Below are positions 1 to 10,714 of a DNA stretch of 64,000 nt, piece by piece. The translations under genes were made by a program, and so were the position numbers. The stretch comes from Enchytraeus crypticus (lineage: Eukaryota > Annelida > Clitellata > Enchytraeida > Enchytraeidae). Positions within the stretch are counted from its first letter, which is position 1. Each line of letters begins with the position of its first letter. The stretch is taken from NCBI GenBank assembly GCA_905160935.1, contig CAJHZI010000884.1, forward strand, positions 1,139,501-1,203,500, written 5' to 3'. A model generated the notes under the pieces. The model was not told where the DNA came from. It searched no databases and was given only the letters and a program-made list of their open reading frames with translations.

Positions 1-519
1 TGATGATAATTTACCCAGCTATAGGCCTATTTCAGACTAAATAATCTCACTAATAATTCTACGAAGTTCATCAGTAAACATGACACTGAAAGTTAGATAA
101 TAATTTACTTTATTATTTATTAATAATAATAATTTAATTCAGTAAAATAGATATTAGGCCTAATTGCAGCAGTATTTAATTAAATAAACTTGCTCTATCC
201 TTGGAATACCCTAAAATGCCGAAAGGACTTTCTTTAAATGATCAAATATAAAATTCACACATCGGCGATGTTTAGTTTTTGTTTACCTTGAAGAAGTAGA
301 GCTGTATAGGAGCAAATCCCACATATTTATCCGTGAGATTCCCTGTCCAGTGTATCGCGGCATCCACCCCGTCCGGAAGTCCAGGCCAGTCCTCAGAAAT
401 CTTCTTAGGGTATCCGGTTACTATACCATCCACGTCCACTCGAGCGTATTGCGATCCTGTAGTATAGCGTGTATTTATATCCTGATACGAGTACTGAATG
501 TAGACTTATATATATTAAG

Positions 520-548
520 ACATTTATGTATATATATATATTTATATA

Positions 549-646
<98 letters not shown>
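520..646. repeat. (TA)n-(TG)n compound microsatellite
   Basis: A TA-rich run of about 75 bp passes directly into a pure TG run of about 50 bp. It abuts the end of a dispersed LINE-3'-end repeat that starts at 647. Open frames here are only repeat translations. The 1-519 stretch before it shows no gene or repeat I can recognise. Confidence 0.95.
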
Positions 647-647
<1 letters not shown>

Positions 648-800
648 CTTCTTCAGTGCACTGCCAAGTGGCAGGTTCAAGGTACATATTCATACTCAAA
701 GTCTGTTTTCTTGCGCCATAAGAGCACTCCTTAGATCAACAAGTTAATCCCTTCACAAAGTCTATGCCTTATCCATACCCTATGTAGCCTATAGCTTGGG
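647..800 (-). repeat. Dispersed LINE 3'-end copy
   Basis: On the minus strand it ends with the hairpin CTGCCACTTGGCAG followed by TGCACT, then runs into the microsatellite. The body (actcaaagtctg, taagagcactcc, caagttaatccc) is shared with 31170-31370 and 37925-38070. The family is tied to a LINE by the copy at 54104-55090, where the same end follows reverse-transcriptase coding sequence. Confidence 0.7.
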
Positions 801-1170
801 GAAAAGTATATATGTTAAAAAATATATATATGTATATATATATATAATATTATATTATATATAATATATGTAAATAATTATATATACATGCATAATATTA
901 TATTATATAAATATATATATTATATATATATTATATATATATATATATAAGTACATATTTCTATAAAATATAACTCGCCTAGAATCTATATTACGATAGC
1001 CTATAGCTTATTAACAATTTTGCCATAAATTAATATATATATATATATATTTAAATATATATTATATTTATATATATATACTGTATATATATATATATAT
1101 ATATATATACTGTATATATATATATATATACATATATATAAATATATATATATATATTGTATATATATAT
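801..1170. repeat. AT-rich low-complexity tract
   Basis: Almost entirely TA, TAT and AATAT repeats with short palindromes. No coding signal. Confidence 0.85.
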
Positions 1171-3536
1171 CGGTAGAAGAGTGAAATAGTTGACCTCCCT
1201 GATATCACAATTTTATGACGAAATAATAGACCTAATGTCACATATCAAGCTGCACTATAAATCTATAAAAGTCATTCAATGCTCTAGACAAACAATACAA
1301 TTAAATGCTCACCTTTAAAAACAATTAATTCAGTTCCAACTGCAACGATGGCGTCTAGATTCGCTTTTTCGCACCAGTTTTCTTCCATAGGCCGCACTTT
1401 ATCTGAGCAGAACAAAACAATATGCTCCCTTATAATAATGTAGATTTTATATAAATATTTATCAATATTTGAAGCTAGAAATTCTGCACAACTTCCTGTG
1501 TTGAGTCCGGCACAGTGAGAATAGACCAACAGAAACATATGTATTTCCATAGCAATTAAATACAAGAAAGTGTGGAGAAGGTTAGTCTTTTGAGAAGGAG
1601 TTACCCTGTTAATAATGGAGTGTACTGACGAAGTGTAGGACAATAACGAGATAGGAGTGCTCACCTTGGACCTGCCATTTGGCATAACACTGAAGAGAGA
1701 AAGATTCTACACAAATATTTTATTAAATAATCAATGTATAAATAGACAATAAATATATGTATGAACAAGTTTAGGCCCTAACTAACAAAATTGAGTTAGG
1801 CTGTAATGGCAGAGACATCAAATTAGGTGGATTAACCAAGGAAAAACTATATGCCATCGCTTATTTCTCTGATTTCACTCTGAGTCATTACAAAAAAGTG
1901 ATTATCTATAATGCGATTTATTGTTTTTAATCTAGCAATTTTGAGTCGTTAGGAAGGTTACATTTACTATCACCTCTAATATCAATCGTGGATAAAATAT
2001 AACCTCTTTTTGTGAAAATCAAACGTTTAATAAACAAAATGGTTAGTCAATCAATCAATAAGAATTTAACAATCAATAAGAAGTTAGCGTCCGTTTAATC
2101 GTCATTGAGCATTGTCAGGGTCATCTCAAGCAGACGCTGCATCAACAAAAGCTAACGAAACCAAACAATGATATTAAGTATACAAAAACCGCAAGAGAAA
2201 ATGGGTTCAAAACAGTGCAAGTCTAAAATCTAAGGTAAGAGGGTCAATGAGACCTGTGGCGAAAAGTGATGGGTTTCAGCCTGCGCAGGAAAGTGCTACT
2301 ACAATTAGCCCTACATGATCAAAGATCTAGTGGTAGAAAATTCCATAATGTTGGATTAGAAAACATAATTTAATTAAGGTTTTCCCTTACTGTCATATCA
2401 TACTAACTCGCCACATTGAAATCTACAGGTCTTGAGAGACCGGGTAGAACATGTACACTATTGAGACGTGTTAGGACTGATGTTACAAGTCTTCAAGACT
2501 TCCCAATCCAGCATAAGCTCCGTTAAGTCGTTAATTCAGAGATCGTTTTATAAATTACAAAATTTCAATGCAGTAAATATTGTCATGGGCCTGATATAGG
2601 AAATTTTTTTACAGAGAAAGTGCGACTTAACACCGCTCGACACTTGAACCGTAGACATTGCGAGCTATCGCTCAATTGCCGTACTCGATTAGCACCTTCA
2701 AGCATTTAAAAATTATACAGTAAAGGAAATAAAAATGAATAAAATAATTATGCATTAATAAAGAAATTGACAATTTTTTCTACTGTTAATAATTGTACTT
2801 TTGCCTTTAGTTTTCTCAAGTAGAGCAAACTGAACGTATGGTTAGTCATTGTCAATGAATTTGCATGAACATGAGCATTTACTTGCATGCTTTTGTCAAT
2901 TAGGTAACGATATAAACATACACGTCTATAAAAAAACGTGTCAGAATTTTGTTTGTTCAAGGCCCTAAAGGTTAAGTGCACTAGTGAAAAGCTCTAGCTT
3001 CTACATATAGAAATATGTATTATTATCGACTAAAATAGGTATAAACAACAAAGTATGTCTGGTACAACTTTACAAATATATCTAGAATGACAACAGCCAA
3101 ATATAGCCTAGCGCTGATACTTAAAAACCAAATAGGTCAACTGCAAACGTTTGAAATTTGTTGAAATGCATCGCTTATAATTTGGCATGAACTTTGAAAG
3201 GTTGTTATGCAGCAGAATTCGCTTACTTTCACTCAGTAAACGATAAAGTAGGCCTATATTTGATTAAAAGTACAGCTAGGTTACTCAATACACTCACTCA
3301 ACCAGTAACCTTATTGCACTCTGCTAACATGGTTAAAGTGAGCCAAGTGAACGAGATTGATCAGTAGACGCGTTTAACTAAGTACTCGATAAATAAATTC
3401 CTCTCATCGCACAAAAATAATTTCTTTCAATCAGTGTGTAAGCTGCACGTAAATGATGCAGATAGGTAATAATGAGAAGCATTTCCTGCCATCTAGTACC
3501 AGATATAGTAGTCTCAGTTTTTCAACTGAATTATAG
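1171..3536. other. Intergenic, no gene seen
   Basis: No conserved protein or RNA gene is recognisable on either strand. At 1640-1690 (+) there is one more LINE-3'-end copy, with the core GGACCTGCCATTTGGCA followed by ACACTGAAGAGAG. The minus-strand frame at 1284-1685 runs through that repeat and has no recognisable domain. Confidence 0.6.
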
Positions 3537-4960
3537 TAGAAATGGGAATTTAATGAATCTCCAGAGTTCGGGTTCGGTTGGGTTCGTTGAAAATGAAAGT
3601 TCGGTTCGGTTCGGGTTCGTTTCTTACAAGGGTTCGGGTTCGGTTCGGGTTCGGCTAGCTTTTCAACTCGCAAGAGTTCGATTCGAGTTCGAAATGGTTT
3701 GGTTTGGGTAATATTGCAATTGTTTAACTTTACTTATAATAATAATGGTTACGACAAACATGTTTAAATTGATTTATGGTAAATATGCTTAAAATTTATA
3801 AAGTCCTAATAGCTGCCATATTTTTTCACCTGGGTAAAAATATGACAATGAAAAAAGGAGAGAAGTGGTATTTATTCCTGTACATTTCTTAAAATATTGT
3901 AAGTTGACCAACAAATGTTCATAATAGAGATAATTAGCTTTATTATTGTCTGAAATATTTCCTTGATTACGAGCAAATAGTATGCTTCATCAATTTTAAT
4001 TTTTTTGTCACTATATTCCTATACATTTGATACGTTTATAATTAAGTGGAAATGTCTTGGCTAAAAGTTGATCCAATATTTCCGAGACAAAGTGCAATTT
4101 AGTAACATAAAAATGTCAAATAAAGATGAATTGGTAAACACGTGTACTTCCATAGAAAAATGATCATAATATACACCGTTTGCTATCAACTGACCAGTAA
4201 TAAGCTTCATAATTTACCTTAGGGTTTCAAATTTGAAACTCTCAGATCAATTATAAGTTACGAAAATAGTTATTAAATTATTGAATTGCTACGGTGCAAA
4301 ATTATCTACTCCAGATAGTCTTAACACAAGTAGAATGCCATATATAATTATTTGTAAATCTGGCTGCAAAAATATTAAGGTAGCACAATAAAATTATAAA
4401 AAAATCATAATTTGAATTTAACAAGAACAAATCCACCTAGATTGAGTCACACGTTTTCAGATTTTTATGGAATACTGTCATCACTTTTGTCTCTTTGATG
4501 TTAATCTTCATTCCATATTACAATGCGGTGCCATTCAGACTATCCATTTTCTTCTGTAGGCGCGTCTCGATTCCCGCTACCATTCCTTTGTACCGCTACT
4601 ATTTTAAAATTTGTGTCGGAACCAGCCTTACCTGAATATATGCTGTTAGATACTGTAAGACATGTAAATGCAAAAACTAATATATATTTGTATTGTTCTT
4701 CATATATATTTGTATTTGTACTATCTTTATTTAATGTCAGGCTGGTGAAGAAGAAAGGAACTACAAGAGTTTGGTTCAGTTCGGTTTGGACGAAGTCTGG
4801 GTTCGGGTTCGGTTCGGGTTTTGCCAGAGTGTGGGTTCGGGTTCGGTTCGGATTCGGTCAGAGTCTGGGTTCGAGTTCGGTTCGGTCAAAATTCTAGATT
4901 TTAGGGTTGGTCTGGGTTCGGTTCGGGTTCGGTTCGGGTTCGGTTCGATTCCCATCTCTA
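3537..4960. mobile_element. Non-autonomous hAT-type DNA transposon (1424 bp)
   Basis: The left end TAGAAATGGGAAT and the reverse complement of the right end, TAGAGATGGGAAT, match at 12 of 13 positions. They are flanked by the 8-bp direct duplication AATTATAG (3529-3536 and 4961-4968). An 8-bp duplication and a TAG-R-RATGGG-type end are typical of hAT elements. Both subterminal regions (about 3563-3710 and 4765-4955) hold short-period GGTTCGG arrays in the same orientation. No transposase is visible, so movement would need a transposase supplied in trans. Confidence 0.82.
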
Positions 4961-5400
4961 AATTATAGTAGCCTAATACTACCTTCTGTAGATTATTCTT
5001 GAAATTCTATACTTAATGTATTCTATATTTAAGTCTATTATAATTTTATTCAACTCTTTGGTATGGGATGTCAAAAATCCGAAATTTGGGAGAAAACTTA
5101 ACGCCCAAGTGATGTAAAAATCATTCTTCTGTGATTCTGAGGCTGTAGTTAGGAAGAAACTGTCAAAATCTTAAGCCCAGTATTTGAGTAGTTATCTCTT
5201 TCTAACAGTTAATTCAATAATAATTTGAAAAATTGAAATAATTATATTATTATGAACATTAAAAAATAATTAAATATAATGATAATAGTTGCAGTTAATT
5301 CAAGTCCCTGTTATCATACGGACTGTACTAACTGAAAAACGTTAATATATTGCTCATTGTATACATCTGCTGCCGATCTTTTTTTCTTTCTCGTTATATG

Positions 5401-5406
<6 letters not shown>

Positions 5407-5453
<47 letters not shown>

Positions 5454-5491
5454 TTACCATATGTATAATACACGTGTATATATACATGTAT

Positions 5492-5543
<52 letters not shown>

Positions 5544-5645
5544 TTATATATTTACTATATGTATAGTACACATTATAATACTAAAGGTTTAACGTCCGTT
5601 TCCTCATACAAGGATGATATCAGAGACGTCAGGGATGTATATATA

Positions 5646-5706
<61 letters not shown>
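5407..5706. repeat. TA microsatellite cluster with SINE tail
   Basis: TA arrays lie at 5407-5450, 5504-5545 and 5640-5706. Between them, 5580-5632 carries the tail motif AAAGGTTTAACGTCCGTTTC shared with 28702-28745 and 60256-60305. A LINE-3'-end copy (cttagtgtactgc...) follows directly at 5710. Confidence 0.8.
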
Positions 5707-5711
<5 letters not shown>

Positions 5712-5759
5712 CTTAGTGTACTGCTGCTGGTAGGTCCATGTTACATACTACAAAGCGCT

Positions 5760-6590
5760 TCCACTTTTCTGTCTTCTATATTCCTCTTCTTGTCCTGTAA
5801 AGCAGTCTCGAAGACCTGTCACACAGGCCATGACACTGCTATGGAAATTGTCGGAGTTTATTATTATTTTTTATATTATTATTATTATCATTAATATTAT
5901 TAATATTATTATTATGTTCACATGTGAATTAATCTGACCCATCAAATTCAAAATAGAGCTCCATCTTTCATCCAACTCACAATAGGCGCCGGTTGTAATA
6001 GCTAGTACGCTTAACTTTAGAATAGTCTAGTTATTAGGTTAGAGATAGGTTTTCAAAATGACTTTCTTTCAGCCAACCGTCTAAGCACTTCGAGTCAAAT
6101 ATCTTCGATACGTTTTAAAAGAATAAGCTTTGTATTGACATTTATAATGTTTTGCACTTAATGTATAACGTAAAATCTGTTTACTTATAACCGTTTAGTT
6201 GAATTCACTATATATCGTCAGAAAGCGGAAGTTTTTTGGTCATGTGGAACGAATTTATGAATTGTGTATTTTCTTCGGCGCCTATTGTCGCAAGTACGAG
6301 CCTGTCTGAGGCATCCACAGCCTGGGAGTGTGCCGCTGTTGAGCGCGCGGTGTGCCGGCGGCGTAATTCTCTGTCTCTTCCACTACACAGTAAACACTGG
6401 CTTGTTGATATAGCGCTTTCTAGGTTGGAAATGGTTCTTTTTTACTAGTCTTTACATTTCTCATACTAGTTATAATTTAGATACAAATACATCTGCAGAA
6501 GGCTTGCTTTACTTGTATAGAGTAATTACAATATGTAATGTTATATGTATAATATATAATCATCATAATGTGACAACATGACAGTTTTCT
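5760..6590. other. Intergenic, no gene seen
   Basis: ATT-rich at 5860-5915. A short GC-rich stretch at 6290-6375 stands out by composition, but the frame through it (6236-6448 +) has no recognisable domain. Confidence 0.5.
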
Positions 6591-6689
6591 TAGGGAATGA
6601 CGCCCCTGCCCACTCAATGTTAGTCGAGGCTGAGGAAGGCATAGGGGCCCACCTCGTCATATGCAGAACCATCCAAGAATAATGGTATA

Positions 6690-6822
6690 TCATAGGAATG
6701 TTATAGATGATTTAAAGATCCACTCGTATGTGGACTTGATGAGGAAAGCGGAAGACAGAGAAGAGTGGAGGTGTCATATACTATGGACCTGCCAGTAGGC
6801 AGTGCACTAAGAGAGATATAAT
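6690..6822 (+). repeat. LINE 3'-end fragment
   Basis: Reads gatgaggaaagcggaagac, then tggacctgccagtaggcagtgcactaag in two blocks. The first block translates to a basic K/R-A-E-D-R-E-W-like C-terminus of the kind that closes some LINE reverse-transcriptase ORFs. The second is the hairpin end found elsewhere next to microsatellites. Confidence 0.6.
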
Positions 6823-6838
6823 CATTATTACCATCCTA

Positions 6839-6963
6839 CCCGAATCACGAATCCCTGCCCGATCAGGGTCGGGATTAGAAAACCCTGCAACAATCCCTGG
6901 AATCCACGGTTGGTCTATTCTTCAGCAACCCGGACACAACGGGGATACGGACACAACACGGAT
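6839..6963 (+). repeat. Dispersed repeat family B copy
   Basis: Shares gatcagggtcgggattagaa, ggttggtctattcttc and caacccggacacaac-type blocks with 32870-33092, 34210-34385, 58125-58430 (+) and 53403-53660 (-). It looks SINE-like and has no coding capacity. Confidence 0.65.
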
Positions 6964-6966
6964 AAT

Positions 6967-6969
6967 ATG

Positions 6970-7025
<56 letters not shown>

Positions 7026-7085
7026 TATATATATATATACATGTATATATATATTTATATATATATATATATATAATATAATATA
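6967..7085. repeat. TA microsatellite
   Basis: Long TA array interrupted by short ACATG-type units. It abuts the family-B copy. From 7086 to 8015 nothing else is recognisable. Confidence 0.9.
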
Positions 7086-8015
7086 ACTATAACAAATATG
7101 CATTAGTATTATTATTTAGCAGACTCTCGGTCTACGTTTAGTTATGTACTGTAATCATTTATAATCGTAATTGACGCATTAGTTCTGCATGCAAAGCTGC
7201 TTTTAATCAACTTTTATCGGAGTCTTCATTTAACTGATCATCTCAGTTGAAACCCGTCAGTGGTAATGACCTGTAAAAATAATTTATCAGCATTGTATTT
7301 TGCAGCCTAATTAACTGAAATGCCTTCAGTATTCGGTCGATTATAGGTATCTGCATTTTTAGCATTTAAGTATATTTCAACTGACACCAGTCGATGCCAA
7401 GTGATGACTTCGAAAGTCAGCCATTATACCTTCTTAAGTAAGCCATTTTTATAACTTTTGAAGTTATAATGTAGCCATTATAACTTCTATTGAGAATCTC
7501 GTGTATGACTGAATTATTTAAAGGCGACAATGCCAGAATCTGAAGAAGTTACGTGATGCCCATATATTACCAATTTTGTGCATTTAGAATTGTAACTGGC
7601 TAACTAATGGCTCGTTTAAAAGTAGACTAATCAATGCAGTCGCATTAGTAGTAGTAGCTAGTAGCAGGATTGATTACGTGCACCGAGTATCTTTGCAAGC
7701 ATTATGAACGAGGTATTTGACTGTAGCAATATCAATATTGTATGTGCCACCTGGCTGGGGCAATGCATTGTGACTATCGGGTAAATTACGTGCAAGTTTA
7801 CGTAACTTGCACATGGTGTTTTTACGCTGATGCTGTGTAAGACTTGGGTATTGTGTTACAATTTCTAAAATCCATAGAAGAACAGGTGATTGTGTGCCCT
7901 ACAAAAGAAGAAAATACAGGTGAGCTGATGTCAATGTACTCTCACATAGGGTGCTATAGACTGAGCCAGGGTAACAACGGTTGTTAAGTAAACAGAGTGC
8001 TAGAGTTCTGCAGAG

Positions 8016-8107
8016 TTTGTGAATTGGGTCAGTGCAGGGTTTGTGAATTGGATCAGTGCAGGGTTTGGGAATGGGGTCAGTGCAGGGTTTGGGAATGGGG
8101 TCAGTAT
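8016..8107. repeat. 24-bp minisatellite, about 4 units
   Basis: Units of the form tttgkgaatkgggtcagtgcaggg repeat four times with few changes. The flanking 8108-8848 has no recognisable gene. Confidence 0.85.
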
Positions 8108-8848
8108 TCGGTAATCATGCCAATTTTTCCTTCCTCTGTTAATATAGTGAAACTGCTTAAAGCTCATGTAGAATGCTAAAGTGCCCTTAAACCCCCGCCT
8201 CTCTTTTGGAGAACTCAAATACAGGTTTAACAGTTGTATGTTTATCGAAATGGTAATATTGTGGTCTCAACTAAACCAATATTTTATACTGAAAGTATGT
8301 GTCATTTACAACGTTTTAGATTTTCTCTGCACTCAATAAAACGAAATAATATTGACATAAATCTTAAATAAATCTTTTCCTGTTAAACAAGGAATTGGCC
8401 TAGAAAAGGGTAAAAAAATATTGATGCTGCTGATTCTCTGTACTTAATCAAGGTAATAACCATCGAATGGTTTGATTCTTCATATTAAAAATGTATTATA
8501 TAAATGTTCTGGTTGATTAATATTTTCAATATTAGGTTGATGTATTGATTGACATTTGTTTGGTGCATGGATTGGAGCTAAATATACAAATTATAAGTAA
8601 ATAGTTTGTTTATTATAAATTTGACATGTATTTTTAAAGTCCTATTACACTATACATTTAACCATTAATATAAGTTTAAAATATTAAGGCAGTATTATTA
8701 ATTGCTTATCGTAAGAAACTACTAGACAGACCATGCAGAATGCAATGGGAAACTATCCCAATAAGCCACTTATTTCTTAGCCAAGACTACGTTAAAATCT
8801 GGCAAGGATCCGTGTCTCCTTGAGACCCTTGAAACCATTGCAATGAAA

Positions 8849-9346
8849 TCAACTTGATAAGCGCTCTGTATAAACGTGTGTCATGGACGGCCTTGCTGCC
8901 TGTTCGTCCTCGAGCGGTTGTCTACATCTGTACTCGCTCTCCGGCCGGCAGTGTTTCGAGACGGCAGCTTTTTCGTCGAATGTTTTACTAAAGGTACCGC
9001 TTGTCAGGAGGAACCGAGGTGCTGCGTCTTCAAATGATACTTCTTTCCTCGTATCATCCGTCTCGATAGGCCTTTCTTGTTCGTTACCGACTGAGTAGGC
9101 CAAGGTCCAACCCCCCTTGCCTACTTCGTTATTGGGTTCTCGGGAACCCGGCGCACAGCGTCCGCGCTGGACCGAGTCAGGAGTAGAAGCGTACTCCATG
9201 TCTTCTACGTATTTAAACGATGACGGTTGAGTTTCTGCCATGCTCCCTTGGTAGATTCTATCCCGTGATATTCGTGGTTCTCGGGGCGAAGTGATATGGT
9301 GACCCGAACCGGTAGTGGAAGCGTCTGCGTTATCTTGGGCGATCAC
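8849..9346 (-). CDS. Hypothetical ORF in GC-rich island
   Basis: An open frame of 165 codons on the minus strand. I do not recognise the protein. It is hydrophilic, rich in E, D, R, S and P, with no signal peptide or membrane segment. An internal ATG at about 9243 is another possible start. The surrounding 8870-10380 has clearly higher GC than the AT-rich flanks and many CpGs. That fits either a coding exon of an unknown gene or a fragment of a GC-rich retroelement such as a gag region. No reverse transcriptase or LTR is visible nearby to decide. Coding status is uncertain. Confidence 0.3.
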   Translation of the reverse strand: MIAQDNADASTTGSGHHITSPREPRISRDRIYQGSMAETQPSSFKYVEDMEYASTPDSVQRGRCAPGSREPNNEVGKGGWTLAYSVGNEQERPIETDDTRKEVSFEDAAPRFLLTSGTFSKTFDEKAAVSKHCRPESEYRCRQPLEDEQAARPSMTHVYTERLSS

Positions 9347-9615
9347 GGTTTGATTTTCTACCCTGCTTCCTATTTTTACAAACTGGTATAGTAAATAATT
9401 ATATGATTGGTTGTATTAACTGCGACGACCTTTATCTTCTTTACCCTATTAAAACTTCCCTATATCCCTTTTTTAGACTTATTCTTCCCTATCTCTTTTC
9501 CTTTATTGGTCTTTCCGTAGTTTCTACTTTGCTGAAAGTAGTATAATTTGGCCTTCCGTGTAGTCGTTGAGAAATTCGTTGATAGTCAACTGGTAATTGG
9601 TAATCCTACTCCCGT

Positions 9616-9970
9616 CTGCAGAGACGAACTCGACCCAGGCGCTTACCAAATACCTGCAGAGACGAACTCGACCCAGGCAATGCCGTTGTTAGCCTCCCGC
9701 CTGCAGAGACACACTCGACCCAGGCGCTTAGCGAACACCCGCAGAGACGAACTCGACCCGGGTATCGCCGTGGACTACCAGCCTCCTCGCCTGCAGAGAC
9801 ACACTCGACCCAGGCGCCTAGCAAATACCCGCAGAGACGAACTCGACCCGAGTATTGCCGTGGACTACCAGCCTCCTCGCCTGCAGAGACACACTCGACC
9901 CAGGCGCTTAGCGAATACCCGCAGAGACGGACTCGACCCGGGTATCGCCGTGGACTACCAGCCTCTTACC
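9616..9970. repeat. 90-bp GC-rich minisatellite, about 4 units
   Basis: The block ctgcagagacacactcgacc recurs at 9701, 9791 and 9881 with exact 90-bp spacing, and a divergent first unit starts at 9616. Each unit contains two related half-blocks around cagagac-ACTCGACCC. Because 90 is a multiple of three, one frame stays open and repeats a 30-residue R-rich peptide (9548-10015 +). Nothing else suggests that it is translated. Confidence 0.88.
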
Positions 9971-10589
9971 TGGGACTACCCAGGGGGACACCGAACTCTC
10001 TTGCCTCCAAATTAGCCTTCACGGCTTGGGTAACTAGTCAACCTGAGGGGCTACGAGCCTAGACTAACAAGCGAGCTTGAAATCTTTCGGCTAGACGAAG
10101 ACCAGATTTCTGTATACTAATCGTACTTTTGCCTTGGGATTGGGATATTACGTACTATCCTCCCTCGGTTCCCAGTACTTTCGCGTAGAAGGTTCTGGCC
10201 TCCCTGAGTTACTGCGCAGACGAACCACGCAGAACCCAATCTGCCTTTCTATGTATCGACGGCCGCTTTATAAACTAGTCAAGCGATCGACTTCAGCCAA
10301 CCACAGCACTTCTCGCTTAGTCGATTTACGCGTCAGCTGCGTCACTTTGGACATACCCTGCGTAATAAATTAGCTATACCCACCTATAAATTCGGCTTAT
10401 ATCATATATTATAAATCTTTGGAAAAAACCCTACGTCACTTAGTATTTATAAATAACAGCTGTATAATATTTGCTTTCGATCTATAATATATATTACTTA
10501 TATATAAATTGTGAACAAGGCGTGTTCATTACAACGTGTTTGGCCTGATATTATGTACATGTAGGCCTATCAATGACAGAAAGAGAGAA

Positions 10590-10647
<58 letters not shown>
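10590..10647. repeat. (GA)n microsatellite
   Basis: A pure GA run of about 58 bp ending 68 bp before the glycosyltransferase ATG. It may lie in the 5' UTR or core promoter. Function unknown. Confidence 0.9.
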
Positions 10648-10651
<4 letters not shown>

Positions 10652-10714
10652 CGAGAAAGAGCTTTATTGATTCTTGTTTTCTATCTGTTTTAGTTTCCGT
10701 GAAGTTTTCCAGCC

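Noticed and set aside
475-747. ORFs through TA/TG arrays (also 5314-5592, 6915-7103, 39543-40019, 60905-61295)
   Set aside because: They encode only IY, CV or HT repeats generated by microsatellites. Only the PMCA part of the 61-kb frame is real.
647-800. Helitron ends (hairpin followed by CTRR)
   Set aside because: CTAA or CTGA does follow the hairpin in several copies, but the copy at 54104-55090 joins this end to reverse-transcriptase sequence, so it is a LINE 3' end.
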